Source: Sinomonas atrocyanea
Lineage (GTDB): Bacteria; Actinomycetota; Actinomycetes; Actinomycetales; Micrococcaceae
Direction of reading: 5' to 3'
DNA: 64,000 nucleotides
NCBI RefSeq assembly: GCF_030812675.1
Contig: NZ_JAUSTE010000001.1
Location: 434,001-498,000, forward strand
Under the pieces are notes generated by a model that searched no databases, was not told the origin of the DNA, and was given only the letters and a program-made list of their open reading frames with translations. Positions 18,522-27,350 of the stretch are shown here, one piece after another. How positions within the stretch are numbered: the first letter of the stretch is position 1; every line of letters begins with the position of its first letter. The position numbers were made by a program, and so were the translations under genes.

Positions 18522-19475
18522 TCAGGAGGCGAGGCCCTTCTCCTTCAGCCACGCCTTCGCGGCGTCGGCCGGGGACTGCTTCTGGTTCCCGCTGACGGCC
18601 CGGTTGAGGTTCACGAGGTCGTCGGTGGTCAGCTGCTTGGAGACGGCGTTGAGCACCGATTTCGCCTTGTCGTTGACGGTGTCCGTCCGCACGAGCGGGA
18701 CGACCTGCTGCGCGATGAAGTTGTTCTTCGGGTCGTCGAGCACCACGAGTCCGTTGTCCGCGATGGACGGCGTGGTGGTGAAGATGTCGGCGACCTGGAT
18801 GTCGTTGGACAGGAGCGCCTTGAGCGTGACGGGCCCTCCGCCGTCGCTCATCGGCTGGAACTGCTTCGGGACGCAGCTGTACTTGTCCTTGAGCCCGGGC
18901 AGCCCGTAGGCGCGCTTCTCGAAGGTCGCAGGCGCGCCGATCACGAGGTCGGCGCACACCTTGGCCATGTCCTCGAGGCTCTTGAGCTGGTACTTCGCGG
19001 CCGTGGCCTTGGTGACCACCATGGCGTCCTTGTCCTCGGCCTTCGCCGGGTCCAGGATCCCGAGACCCTGCGGGAGCTTGCCCGGGAGCGCCCCCGCGAT
19101 GTCGGCGGCCGAGACCTGGGTGGCCTTCGGGTCCACGTAGAGCAGGAGGTTGCCGGTGTAGTCGGGGACCACATCGATGGAGCCGTCCTGCACCGCCTTG
19201 TAGTAGACCTCGCGGGCCCCGATGTTGGGCTTGGTCGTGGCCTGCACGCCCGCGGCGTTGAGGGCACCGGCGTAGAGCTCGGCGATGATCTGGCTCTCGG
19301 TGAAGTCCGCCGAGCCGATGACCAGGGCCTTGCCGGCGCCGCCGCTCGCGGGCGCGGCGCTGCCGGAGCTGAGCGGGTTGGAGGAGCCGCCGCAGGCGCT
19401 CAGGGCCAGGGTCAGCCCGAGGCCCGCTGCCGCGGCGGCCAGCGCCTTGCGGCGGGTGAGGGGGTGCTGGGTCAT
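18522..19475 (-). CDS. Glycine betaine/osmoprotectant ABC transporter substrate-binding lipoprotein
   Basis: A 317-residue lipoprotein: a twin-basic N-terminus (LTRRKALAAAAAG), a hydrophobic stretch and the lipobox LSAC. The mature part has the OpuAC/ProX-like pattern IGSADFTESQIIAELYAGAL and VVPDYTGNLLLYV, typical of quaternary-amine binders of the OpuC/OsmF group. GGAAGGA sits 6 nt before the ATG, and the start overlaps the stop of the preceding permease by 4 nt. It is the last gene of the operon and captures betaine-like solutes outside the membrane. The exact ligand is unknown. Confidence 0.9.
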   Translation of the reverse strand: MTQHPLTRRKALAAAAAGLGLTLALSACGGSSNPLSSGSAAPASGGAGKALVIGSADFTESQIIAELYAGALNAAGVQATTKPNIGAREVYYKAVQDGSIDVVPDYTGNLLLYVDPKATQVSAADIAGALPGKLPQGLGILDPAKAEDKDAMVVTKATAAKYQLKSLEDMAKVCADLVIGAPATFEKRAYGLPGLKDKYSCVPKQFQPMSDGGGPVTLKALLSNDIQVADIFTTTPSIADNGLVVLDDPKNNFIAQQVVPLVRTDTVNDKAKSVLNAVSKQLTTDDLVNLNRAVSGNQKQSPADAAKAWLKEKGLAS

Positions 19476-20179
19476 GGCATTCCTTCCGTAACGGCCGCGG
19501 CGGGGGCTGCTGCCTCCCTCGCGGAGGGCGTGCGTGGGACGAGGACACGCAGGAGCGTGCCCAGGACGAGGTCGGTCACGACGGCGAGGGCGGCCACGAG
19601 GACCGAGCCGCCGAGCATCTGGGGGTAGTCGGAGAGGGCGAGCCCGTCGAAGATGTACCGGCCGAGGCCGCCGAGGTTGGTGTAGGCGACGACGGTCGCC
19701 GTCGCGATCACCTGCAGGATCGCGGCGCGGGCCCCGCCGAAGATGACGGGGACGGCGTTGGGCAGCTCGACCTGCAGCAGCACCTGGTACTCGCGCATCC
19801 CCTGCGCCCGTGCAGCGTCGACCACCACGGGGTCCACCGCCGCGATGCCCGAGTAGGTTCCCGCCAGCAGCGGCGGAATGGTGAGGATGACGAGGGCCCA
19901 GATCGGCGGCATGAGGCCGATCCCGGCGAGCAGCACGAACAGCACCAGCAGCCCGAGGGTGGGGATGGCGCGCAGGGCGCCCGCGGCCGCGACGACGAGC
20001 ACGCGTCCCCGCCCGGTGTGGCCCACGTAGGCGCCGATGGGCAGGGCAATGGCCGCGGCGATGGCGAGGGTGAGCACGGTGTAGAAGACGTGCTCGCCGA
20101 GGCGCCCCGGGATGCTGGAGTACCCGCTCCAGTTCATCGGGTCGGTGAGCCACGCCCAGGTCTGCGCGAGGAGGTTCAC
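19472..20179 (-). CDS. Osmoprotectant ABC transporter permease (second)
   Basis: A 235-residue permease starting at a GTG that overlaps the preceding stop (GTGA). About six membrane segments are visible, with the EAA-type loop AARAQGMREYQVLLQVELPN (near residues 125-144), the contact point for the ATPase. The tail beyond residue 215 is Ala-rich and soluble. With the neighbouring permease it forms the heteromeric channel of an OpuC/OpuB-type importer. The order on the minus strand is ATPase, permease 1, permease 2, binding protein. Confidence 0.9.
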   Translation of the reverse strand: MNLLAQTWAWLTDPMNWSGYSSIPGRLGEHVFYTVLTLAIAAAIALPIGAYVGHTGRGRVLVVAAAGALRAIPTLGLLVLFVLLAGIGLMPPIWALVILTIPPLLAGTYSGIAAVDPVVVDAARAQGMREYQVLLQVELPNAVPVIFGGARAAILQVIATATVVAYTNLGGLGRYIFDGLALSDYPQMLGGSVLVAALAVVTDLVLGTLLRVLVPRTPSAREAAAPAAAVTEGMP

Positions 20180-20844
20180 GAGCGGGCCGCCTTCCGCTGC
20201 CCCGCGCCGTCGACGTGCCGCGCCCAGGGCGAGAGCAGCCGCCCTGCGAGCACGAGCGCGAGGTCCATGACGAGGGCCAGGACGAGGATCGCCACGAGTC
20301 CCACGACGATCTCCGTGATGAAGCCCCGCTGGAGGCCCTCGGTGAAGAGGACCCCGAGGTTGGGCATGCCGACGAGGGCGGCGACGCTCACGAGGGAGAT
20401 GTTGCTCACCGACACCGCACGCAGCCCCGCGACGAGCACGGGCAGCGAGAGCGGCAGGTCCACCCGGAAGTAGCGGGTCGCCGCGGTGTGGCCCAGGGCC
20501 TCGGCGGCGAGGCTCAGCTCGCCGTCCACCGAATCGAGGGCGTCGAGGGAGGACCGGACGAGGAGCGCCACGGCGTAGACGGTGAGGGCGACGATCACGT
20601 TCACCGGGTCGAGGATCCGCGTCCCGAGGAGCACCGGGAGGATGATGAACAGGGCGAGCGAGGGAACGGTGTAGAGGACCGAGCTGAGGGTCAGCAGCCC
20701 GGTGCGCCAGGCGCGGCGGTGGCGGACCGCCTGGGCGAGCGGGAGGCTGATGAGCAGTCCGAGGAGGAGCGGGACCAGGGCCAGGACGAGGTGCTGGCCG
20801 GTGAGGGAGAGGATCCGGCCCAGGTTGGCCGCCGCCCACTCCAT
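20176..20844 (-). CDS. Osmoprotectant ABC transporter permease (first)
   Basis: A 222-residue permease with about five or six membrane segments; LLTLSSVLYTVPSLALF is the conserved second helix region and AAEALGHTAATRYFRVDLPL is the EAA-type coupling loop. It starts in an ATGA overlap with the stop of the ATPase gene and ends in a GTGA overlap with the second permease, so all four genes of this operon are translationally coupled. It differs enough from the second permease to indicate an OpuCB/OpuCD-like pair. Confidence 0.9.
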   Translation of the reverse strand: MEWAAANLGRILSLTGQHLVLALVPLLLGLLISLPLAQAVRHRRAWRTGLLTLSSVLYTVPSLALFIILPVLLGTRILDPVNVIVALTVYAVALLVRSSLDALDSVDGELSLAAEALGHTAATRYFRVDLPLSLPVLVAGLRAVSVSNISLVSVAALVGMPNLGVLFTEGLQRGFITEIVVGLVAILVLALVMDLALVLAGRLLSPWARHVDGAGQRKAARS

Positions 20845-21953
20845 CAGGCGCCGCCCTCCGGGACGGCGGCGCGGGCGCGCTGGGACTCGGTCCGCCGCCG
20901 GTCGGCGTGGGCGATGACCTCTGCCGCGCCGACGGTGCCGAGGAGGCGCCCGGCGTCGTCCACCACGACGCCGCGGCCGGAGGGCGAGGACAGCGCCGCG
21001 TCGAGGGCGGAGCGCAGGGTGCTGCCGGCGCGGTGCAGGGAGCCGCCGCTGACCAGTGTGCCGGGGAACGCCGGCCCGGCCCACCCCACGGGGCGGCCGT
21101 CGGCGTCGATCGCCACCGCCCACTCGTCGGCCCGGCCCGAGGCGACGTCCGCGGCACGGACCGTCTCGGCGGGCTCGACCGCGAGCCCGGAGTCGTCGTA
21201 GAAGCCCAGGTGGCGGAATCCGCGGTCCCGTCCCACGAAGCCCGAGACGAACTCGTCGGCCGGCGCGCGCAGGAGCTCCTCCGGGGCAGCGACTTGGGCG
21301 AGCCTGCCCCCGACGGCGAACACGGCGATCCTGTCGCCCAGGAGCACGGCCTCGTCGATGTCGTGCGTGACGAACACAATCGTCTTGCCGAGGTCGCGCT
21401 GCAGCCGCACGAGTTCCTGCTGGAGCTCGTGCCGCACCACCGGGTCCACCGCGCTGAACGGCTCGTCCATGAGCAGCACGGGCGGGTCGGCGGCGAGGGC
21501 CCGCGCCACCCCGACGCGCTGCTGCTGGCCGCCGGAGAGCTGCGCGGGATACCGGCCGCCGAGGTCCTGCGGAAGCCCGACAACGTCGAGCAGCTCGCGG
21601 GCGCGGGCCCGCGCGGCGCCCCGGGAGACCCCGTTGAGCCGCGGGACCGTGGCGATGTTGTCCGCCACCGTGCGGTGCGGCATGAGCCCGGCGGCCTGCA
21701 TGACGTAGCCCATGGAGCGGCGCAGGAGCGGGGCGGGCTTCGAGGCGATGTCTCTGCCGTCCACGGTGATGGTCCCGGCGGTGGGCTCCACCATGCGGTT
21801 GACCATGCGCAGCGACGTCGTCTTCCCGCACCCGGAAGGCCCCACGAAGACCGTGATCTGGCCCCGGGGCACGCTCAGGCTCAGGCGGTCGACGGCCCTG
21901 AGGCCGCCGTAGACCTTGCTCACCTCGTGGAACTCGATCATGGGATCGGACAC
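20844..21953 (-). CDS. Osmoprotectant ABC transporter ATP-binding protein (OpuCA/ProV type)
   Basis: A 369-residue ATPase with Walker A GPSGCGKTT, Q-loop MQAAGLMPHRT, signature LSGGQQQR and Walker B VLLMDEPFSAVDP, followed by a C-terminal CBS-like region (SGRGVVVDDAGRLLGTV) used in this family as an ionic-strength sensor. The second CBS motif appears degenerate. The GTG at 21953 is chosen because GAGG lies 5 nt upstream; a GTG at 21959 and an ATG at 21941 are alternatives. It is the first gene of the operon and drives uptake of compatible solutes. Confidence 0.9.
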   Translation of the reverse strand: MSDPMIEFHEVSKVYGGLRAVDRLSLSVPRGQITVFVGPSGCGKTTSLRMVNRMVEPTAGTITVDGRDIASKPAPLLRRSMGYVMQAAGLMPHRTVADNIATVPRLNGVSRGAARARARELLDVVGLPQDLGGRYPAQLSGGQQQRVGVARALAADPPVLLMDEPFSAVDPVVRHELQQELVRLQRDLGKTIVFVTHDIDEAVLLGDRIAVFAVGGRLAQVAAPEELLRAPADEFVSGFVGRDRGFRHLGFYDDSGLAVEPAETVRAADVASGRADEWAVAIDADGRPVGWAGPAFPGTLVSGGSLHRAGSTLRSALDAALSSPSGRGVVVDDAGRLLGTVGAAEVIAHADRRRTESQRARAAVPEGGA

Positions 21954-22065
21954 GTACACCTCAATGGTCGCTGACGGTCGGTCTCGGCGTGCTGAGGGGA
22001 GCCTATCAGCGCAGCGCGCCGCGGGACCCGGGCCTTTCCGAGGTCCGCGGCGTCCGCCCCGGCGA

Positions 22066-22998
22066 TCAGGCTCCGGGGCCGCGTTCCGTCCCGCCGGCGG
22101 CGCCCGCGAGCTCGATCGTGCCGAAGATGGGGTCCCGGTCCAGCACCCTCACGTCCGTGATGCCCTGCTCGGCGAGCGCGGCCCGGAACCCCTCCTGCAG
22201 CCGCGGCACGTTCATCCCGAGCCCGCTTCCGAGGATGACCGGGCCGTCAATCCCGAGCTGGCGGGCCACCTGGGCTGCCATCCGGGCGAGGTCGTGGGCG
22301 GCCTGGTCCACGAGGAAGCCGGCGCCCGCGTGGCCGGCGTCGGCGGCCTCCGTGACGACGCGGGACTGCTGCGCCCAGTAGCGCCTGCCGGTCTCGGGCG
22401 AGTGGAAGTGCGCGATGAGCTCGCCGGGCTGGGCGAGGCCGGTGGCTGCCAGCAGGGACTGGGTGAGCGCGTCCGGGTCGTGGCCGAGGTCCATGCGGTG
22501 GAGGCTGTAGCGGACGGCCTCGCGGCCGAGCCAGTACCCGCTGCCCTCGTCCCCGAGGAGGTAGCCCCAGCCGCCGGCGCGGGCCTCCTCGCCGTCGGCG
22601 TTCGTGCCCCAGGCCGCCGAGCCCGTCCCCGCGATCACTGCCACCCCGGTCCGGGCGCCGCCGGCGGCGAGCAGGAGGCGCGAGTCGTGGACGACCTCGA
22701 CCCTCGCGGCGGGCACGTGCGGGCGGATCAGGGAGGCGAGGGCCTCGGCGTCGGCGGCCGTATCGATCCCGCCGGCGCCCGCGAAGACGAGGGCGGCGTC
22801 CGGGGCCTCGAGCCGGGCGAACAGTTCGGCGAGGTTCGCGGCGGCCGTCTCGCGGCTCACGTTCTGGACGTTGGCGCTGCCGACCTCGAGATCGGCGACG
22901 ACCCTGCCGCCGACCACCTTGATGCCGCGGGTCTTGGTGCCGCCGATGTCGAGGCCGACCATGGGTCCGGCCGGCAGGCTCTGGATGCTCACCCGCAC
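22066..22998 (-). CDS. N-acetylglucosamine kinase-like protein (BadF/BadG/BcrA/BcrD ATPase family)
   Basis: A 310-residue sugar-kinase/ASKHA-fold protein. The phosphate-1 motif is GLDIGGTKTRGIK near the start, the adenosine motif GTGSAAWGTN lies mid-protein and the family block GWGYLLGDEGSGYWLGREAV follows. This set is that of actinobacterial and eukaryotic GlcNAc kinases, which phosphorylate N-acetylglucosamine salvaged from cell wall or chitin. The GTG at 22998 or the one two codons later may be the start. It is divergent from the nitronate monooxygenase gene with only 27 bp between, so their promoters must overlap. Glucosamine as substrate is also possible. Confidence 0.82.
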   Translation of the reverse strand: MRVSIQSLPAGPMVGLDIGGTKTRGIKVVGGRVVADLEVGSANVQNVSRETAAANLAELFARLEAPDAALVFAGAGGIDTAADAEALASLIRPHVPAARVEVVHDSRLLLAAGGARTGVAVIAGTGSAAWGTNADGEEARAGGWGYLLGDEGSGYWLGREAVRYSLHRMDLGHDPDALTQSLLAATGLAQPGELIAHFHSPETGRRYWAQQSRVVTEAADAGHAGAGFLVDQAAHDLARMAAQVARQLGIDGPVILGSGLGMNVPRLQEGFRAALAEQGITDVRVLDRDPIFGTIELAGAAGGTERGPGA

Positions 22999-23025
22999 AG
23001 CCTACTGACCGCGTAGGGTGGGCGC

Positions 23026-24054
23026 ATGGACGCGACGCTGCCGGTGGACCTGTTCGGAGGCGGCGTGGTCGCCGCGCCCATGGCGGGCGGCCCGAGCCGG
23101 CCCGATCTGGTCCGGGCGGTCGGCGCCGCCGGCGGGTTCGGGTTCCTCGCGGGCGGCTACAAGGCGCCCGAGGCGCTCGCTGCGGATCTCGACGCGATGG
23201 ACGGAGCGCTCCCGTTCGGCGTCAACCTCTTCGTCCCGGCGCCCGCGGAGGCGGACCGGGACGCCGTGCTCGCCTACCGGGAGCGGCTCCTGCCCGAGGC
23301 CGCCGCCGTCGGAGCGGACGTCCCGGAGCCGCGCTGGAGCGACGACGACGGGTACCCGGCCAAGCTCGAACTCCTCCTCGGGCGGGTCCCGGCGGCAGTC
23401 TCCTTCACGTTCGCGCTGCCGGGCCGCGACGCCGTGGTGGCGCTCAGGGCAGCCGGAGCGTTCGTCCTCCAGACCGTCACGTGCCCCGACGAGGCGCTGG
23501 CCGCGGCCGAGCTCGGCATGGACGCCCTCGTCGTCCAGCACCCGGATGCGGGCGGCCATTCGGGGTCCTTCCTCGGCCTGCGGCCGTTCGCGGGCACGCT
23601 CCCCGAGCTCGTGGCCGCCGTCGGCTCCGCCCTCTCTGCGGCGGGGGCCCATCTGCCGGTCGTCGCCGCCGGCGGGATCGGCACGCCCGGCGCCGCCGCG
23701 GCCGCCAGGGACGCCGGGGCCGCCGCCGTCCAGCTCGGGACCGCGTTCCTGCGCACGCCGGAGGCGGGGACCAACCCCGTGCACCGGGCCGCCCTCGCGG
23801 ACCCGGGCCCGGGGCGCACGGCCCCCACGCGCGCCTTCTCCGGCAAGTGGGCCCGCGGACTCGAGAACGGCTTCATGCGCAGGTTCGCCGATGCGCCCTC
23901 GGCCTACCCGGTGCTCCACCACCTCACGGCGCCGATGAAGGCCGCCTCGGTGCGGGCCGGCAGCCCCGAGCGCACGAGCCTGTGGGCCGGGACCGGCTGG
24001 CGCGAGGGGCGGGACGAGGACGCGGCCGCCGTGGTGGCGCGCTTCGCCCGCTGA
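23026..24054 (+). CDS. Nitronate monooxygenase (class I, FMN-dependent)
   Basis: A 342-residue TIM-barrel flavoprotein related to 2-nitropropane dioxygenase. It opens VVAAPMAGGPSRPDLVRAV; the FMN/substrate region VQHPDAGGHSGSF carries the conserved Gly-Gly-His of class I enzymes, followed by VVAAGGIGTPGAAAAA and GTAFLRTPEAGTN. Members oxidise propionate 3-nitronate and other alkyl nitronates to detoxify them. TAGGGT lies 6 nt before the ATG and there is no Shine-Dalgarno, which fits a leaderless transcript. It is followed 64 bp later by an aldo/keto reductase on the same strand. Confidence 0.88.
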   Translation: MDATLPVDLFGGGVVAAPMAGGPSRPDLVRAVGAAGGFGFLAGGYKAPEALAADLDAMDGALPFGVNLFVPAPAEADRDAVLAYRERLLPEAAAVGADVPEPRWSDDDGYPAKLELLLGRVPAAVSFTFALPGRDAVVALRAAGAFVLQTVTCPDEALAAAELGMDALVVQHPDAGGHSGSFLGLRPFAGTLPELVAAVGSALSAAGAHLPVVAAGGIGTPGAAAAARDAGAAAVQLGTAFLRTPEAGTNPVHRAALADPGPGRTAPTRAFSGKWARGLENGFMRRFADAPSAYPVLHHLTAPMKAASVRAGSPERTSLWAGTGWREGRDEDAAAVVARFAR

Positions 24055-24118
24055 CCGGCCCGGCATACATCCCGCGCGGGCCCTGCCCACATCCGGAGCG
24101 GCGCCATAGGCTGGGGCC

Positions 24119-24949
24119 ATGGCTACGGCACCGTTCATCACGCTTCCGTCCGGACACTCCATCCCGCAGATCGGCCTCGGCACGTGGCCCCTCGACGACA
24201 CCCAGGCCGCCGACGTCGTGGCGGCCGCCCTCGAGCTCGGCTACCGGCACGTCGACACCGCGGAGAACTACGGCAACGAGGCCGGGGTCGGCGAGGGCAT
24301 CCGCCGCTCCGGGCTCGACCGGGGGGACGTGTTCATCACCACGAAGTTCAACCGCGCCTGGCACAGCGCCGACGGCGTCCGCACGGCCTGGGAGAACGCG
24401 GTCCGCAAGCTGGGCGTCGAGTACCTGGACCTGTTCCTCATCCACTGGCCCAACCCCGACCAGGACACCTACGTGCAGGCGTGGGAGGGGCTGATCAGGC
24501 TGCGGGCGGAGGGCAAGGTCCGCTCGATCGGGGCGTCCAACTTCTTCCCCTCCCACCTGCAGCGGCTCATCGAGGCGACCGGGGTCGCGCCGGACGTGGA
24601 CCAGCTCCAGATCAGCCCGTACTGGGTCAAGCACGAGGCGCGCGCCTTCAACCTCGGCCACGGCACCGTCACCGAGGCCTACACGCCGATCGGGCGCGGG
24701 CAGGAGCTGCTCGCCGAGGAGGCCGTTCTCTCCGCCGCCCGGGCGCACGGCGTGACCCCGGCCCAGGCGGTGCTGCGCTGGCACACCCAGCAGGGGCTCG
24801 TGGCGATCCCGAAGTCGGCCCACCCCGACCGGCTCGCGTCGAACCTCGACGTGTTCGGCTTCGACCTCACCCACGAGGAGCTTGTGGCGCTGGACGCGCT
24901 GGACGGACGGGGCCCCGAGGCCGCGGATCCGGAGACCTTCGGCCACTGA
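24119..24949 (+). CDS. Aldo/keto reductase
   Basis: A 276-residue NADPH-dependent (β/α)8 reductase. The catalytic tetrad is visible: Asp and Tyr in YRHVDTAENYGNE, Lys in ITTKF, and His in FLIHWPNP. The NADP contact IPKSAHPDRLASN is near the C-terminus. Sequence features (GLGTWPLDDTQ at the start) are those of AKR5-like enzymes such as 2,5-diketo-D-gluconate reductases. The physiological substrate is unknown. TAGGCT lies 6 nt before the ATG, so it probably has its own leaderless promoter. Confidence 0.93.
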   Translation: MATAPFITLPSGHSIPQIGLGTWPLDDTQAADVVAAALELGYRHVDTAENYGNEAGVGEGIRRSGLDRGDVFITTKFNRAWHSADGVRTAWENAVRKLGVEYLDLFLIHWPNPDQDTYVQAWEGLIRLRAEGKVRSIGASNFFPSHLQRLIEATGVAPDVDQLQISPYWVKHEARAFNLGHGTVTEAYTPIGRGQELLAEEAVLSAARAHGVTPAQAVLRWHTQQGLVAIPKSAHPDRLASNLDVFGFDLTHEELVALDALDGRGPEAADPETFGH

Positions 24950-24993
24950 GCGCCGCGCGCACCCTTGCCCCGGGAGCGGGGCCGGAGACGGCC

Positions 24994-25977
24994 CTACCGG
25001 CCGAACGCGTCCGCGAGCAGGTCGGCGTCGAGCGCCAGCACGTGCTCGCGGAAGAGGCGCACCTGCGGAGGCTCGCCGACGATCCGCGGCCATACGAGGC
25101 CGATCTCGCGGAACGCGCCCTCGTCCTCGAGGGCGAGCTCGGCCCAGCCGAGCGCCTCGCCGTGGCGCGTCGAGCCGTACACGGCGCCGTGCGCCGCGCT
25201 CGAGGGCGGCACGAGCGCCACGCCGAGGCCCGCCGAGACGAGCCCGAGCAGCGTGCGCGAGTCCTGGCCCGAGAACGCGATGTCCGGCCGGAAGCCGGCG
25301 TCCCTGCCGAGCCGGTCGAGGATGCTGCGCATCCCGAACCCCCGCTCGAGCGCCACGAACGGCTCGTCTGCGACCTCGCCCAGCCGCACGGACTCCCTCC
25401 CTGCGAGCCGGTGCCCGGCCGGGACCGCCAGCCGCACGCCCTGGACGTAGAGGGTGGCGCTGTCGAGGTCCCGGGTCGGCTCGGGCCGCGGGGACACGAT
25501 GGCGAGGTCCACCCGGCCGTCCGCGAGGGTATCCAGGCAGTGCTGGCGGGAGCCCTGGATGAGCTCGAACCGGACGTCGGGGTGGTCGGCCCGGAACCCG
25601 CTGACGAACACCGGCACGGCGGACTCGCCGAAGGTCATCTGGAAGCTGAGCCGCACGAGTCCGCGGGCCTGGTGGGCGCGCTCGTGGAGCGCATCGAGCC
25701 CGCGCTGGAGTTCCTCGAGCGCCGTGCGGACGGCGGGCAGGAGCTGTTCCGCCGCAGGGGTGAGCCGGATGCCGCGGCCCTCCTTCCGCACGAGCTCGGC
25801 ACCGACGACGCCGGCCGCCCGGGCGAGCGCACGGCTCACCGTGGGCTGGGGCACCCCCAGGAGCTCCGCGGCGGCGGTGACGTGCCGGGTCTGGCCGACC
25901 GCGTCGAGGACGGGGAGGAGGGGCAGGAGCCTCGCGAGCTCGCCGTGGAGCGGGGCCGGCGGTCTGGCCGGGGTCAT
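24994..25977 (-). CDS. LysR-family transcriptional regulator
   Basis: A 327-residue regulator. The N-terminal winged helix (residues 10-70) includes VGQTRHVTAAAELLGVPQPTVSRALARA, given here as TAAAELLGVPQPTVSRALAR for the recognition helix, followed by a substrate-binding domain of the periplasmic-protein fold. The start MTPARPPAP at 25977 is preferred: upstream in-frame ATGs would put coding sequence over the operator-like dyads. It is divergent from an MFS exporter, the same arrangement as E. coli ynfL/ynfM, so it most likely controls that gene and itself. Confidence 0.9.
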   Translation of the reverse strand: MTPARPPAPLHGELARLLPLLPVLDAVGQTRHVTAAAELLGVPQPTVSRALARAAGVVGAELVRKEGRGIRLTPAAEQLLPAVRTALEELQRGLDALHERAHQARGLVRLSFQMTFGESAVPVFVSGFRADHPDVRFELIQGSRQHCLDTLADGRVDLAIVSPRPEPTRDLDSATLYVQGVRLAVPAGHRLAGRESVRLGEVADEPFVALERGFGMRSILDRLGRDAGFRPDIAFSGQDSRTLLGLVSAGLGVALVPPSSAAHGAVYGSTRHGEALGWAELALEDEGAFREIGLVWPRIVGEPPQVRLFREHVLALDADLLADAFGR

Positions 25978-26062
25978 CGGGCACCACCTATGCATTGCGG
26001 GCATGTGTTCCATCGATAAGTGTATTGGACGCATGCATTGGCGGCTTCCTAGGGTGGGGGAC
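25978..26062. promoter_or_regulatory. Divergent promoter/operator between the LysR gene and the MFS gene
   Basis: The 85-bp gap contains an ATGC-N7-GCAT dyad at 25990-26004, which includes a T-N11-A LysR-type box, and a second copy of TGCATTG at 26034-26040, each followed by a GCGG (direct repeat 43 bp apart, about four helical turns). TAGGGT at 26050-26055, 7 nt before the MFS ATG, is the likely -10 of a leaderless mRNA. Confidence 0.55.
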
Positions 26063-27304
26063 ATGAGCGCAGGCCCCGGGACAGCACCAGCAGCGGCCCG
26101 TTGGCAGGGCCACCCGAAGGGCAGCCGGGGTTATCGGCGGCTCATCCTGGCCCTCGCGTTCGCCGGGGTCGCGACCTTCGCCCAGCTCTACTCGCCCCAG
26201 GCGCTCCTCCCCCGCCTCGCCGCCGAGCTCGGCATCGACCCTGCCCGGGCGGCGCTCACGGTCTCGCTCGCGACGCTGGGCCTGGCGGTCGCAGTCCTGC
26301 CGTGGTCCTTCGTCGCGGACAGGATCGGCCGCGTCGGGGCCATGCGGTGGGGCATCCTCGCCGCCACGGTGCTCGGGCTCGCCGGGCCGCTCGCCCCGAG
26401 CTTCGAGGCCCTCCTCGCCCTGCGCTTCCTCGAGGGCGTTGCCCTCGGTTCCGTCCCGGCAATCGCGATCGCCTACCTGAGCGAAGAGGTCAGCAGGGCC
26501 CACGCCGCGGTGGCCGCGGGCACCTACATCGCCGGCACCACCGTGGGCGGCCTCGCCGGGCGCCTCGTCGCAGGCCCGCTCGCGGACCTGATCGGGTGGC
26601 GCCTGGGGATCATCGCGGTGTCGGTCCTGGGGGCGGTGGCGGCGGTGGCGTTCATTGTCCTCGCCCCGCGGTCCCGGGGCTTCTCCCCCGCACCGCGGAC
26701 GCAGGGCGGGATCGGCGCCGCCGCGGCCGCGGTGGCCCGCAAGCTCGCCGCACAGCTGCGCAGCGTGCGCCTGCTCATGCTCTACGCGCAGGCGTTCGTG
26801 CTCATGGGCTCCTTCGTGGCCGTGTACAACTATCTGGGCTTCCGCCTCGAGGCCGCGCCGTTCTGGCTGCCGGCGAGCCTGGCGAGCCTCGTGTTCGTCG
26901 CCTACCTCTCGGGGACCTTCAGCTCAGGCTTCGCCGCCCGCCTCAGCGAGCGCTACGGGCGCCGCACCGTGCTCGTGGCGAGCACCGTGGCGATGGCGGC
27001 GGGCGCCGTCGTGCTGGCCGCGGAATGGCTGCCGGCAGTCCTCGCCGGCCTGCTCGTGTTCACGGCGGGCTTCTTCGCCGCCCACGGCATCGCCTCGGGC
27101 TGGACCGGGGCCCTCGCCCCGGCGGGGCGGGCCCAGGCCGCCTCCCTGTACAACCTCGGCTACTACGGCGGCTCAAGCCTGCTGGGCTGGGCCGGCGGGC
27201 TCGTCTTCCACACCGGGGGCTGGGCCGCGCTCGTGCTGGGCGTCGCCGGCGTGGCGCTCGCGACGGCGCTCGCCTCCTGGGCGGTGCACCCCGCCGAGCG
27301 ATGA
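26063..27304 (+). CDS. MFS transporter (YnfM-like efflux family)
   Basis: A 413-residue 12-segment transporter. The start is a soluble 25-residue N-terminus, then YRRLILALAFAGVATFAQLY opens helix 1. The loop 2-3 signature is FVADRIGRVGAMRWG and its repeat in the second half is ARLSERYGRRTVLV. The proteins nearest in pattern are E. coli YnfM/arabinose-efflux-type permeases. Substrate is unknown. Its divergent LysR neighbour suggests induction by a small molecule. A TAGGGT hexamer 7 nt upstream supports this start. Confidence 0.92.
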   Translation: MSAGPGTAPAAARWQGHPKGSRGYRRLILALAFAGVATFAQLYSPQALLPRLAAELGIDPARAALTVSLATLGLAVAVLPWSFVADRIGRVGAMRWGILAATVLGLAGPLAPSFEALLALRFLEGVALGSVPAIAIAYLSEEVSRAHAAVAAGTYIAGTTVGGLAGRLVAGPLADLIGWRLGIIAVSVLGAVAAVAFIVLAPRSRGFSPAPRTQGGIGAAAAAVARKLAAQLRSVRLLMLYAQAFVLMGSFVAVYNYLGFRLEAAPFWLPASLASLVFVAYLSGTFSSGFAARLSERYGRRTVLVASTVAMAAGAVVLAAEWLPAVLAGLLVFTAGFFAAHGIASGWTGALAPAGRAQAASLYNLGYYGGSSLLGWAGGLVFHTGGWAALVLGVAGVALATALASWAVHPAER

Positions 27305-27350
27305 GCTCCGCTCGCATATCATGGGCAGGCCGCAACCGAGGAGGAAACCC

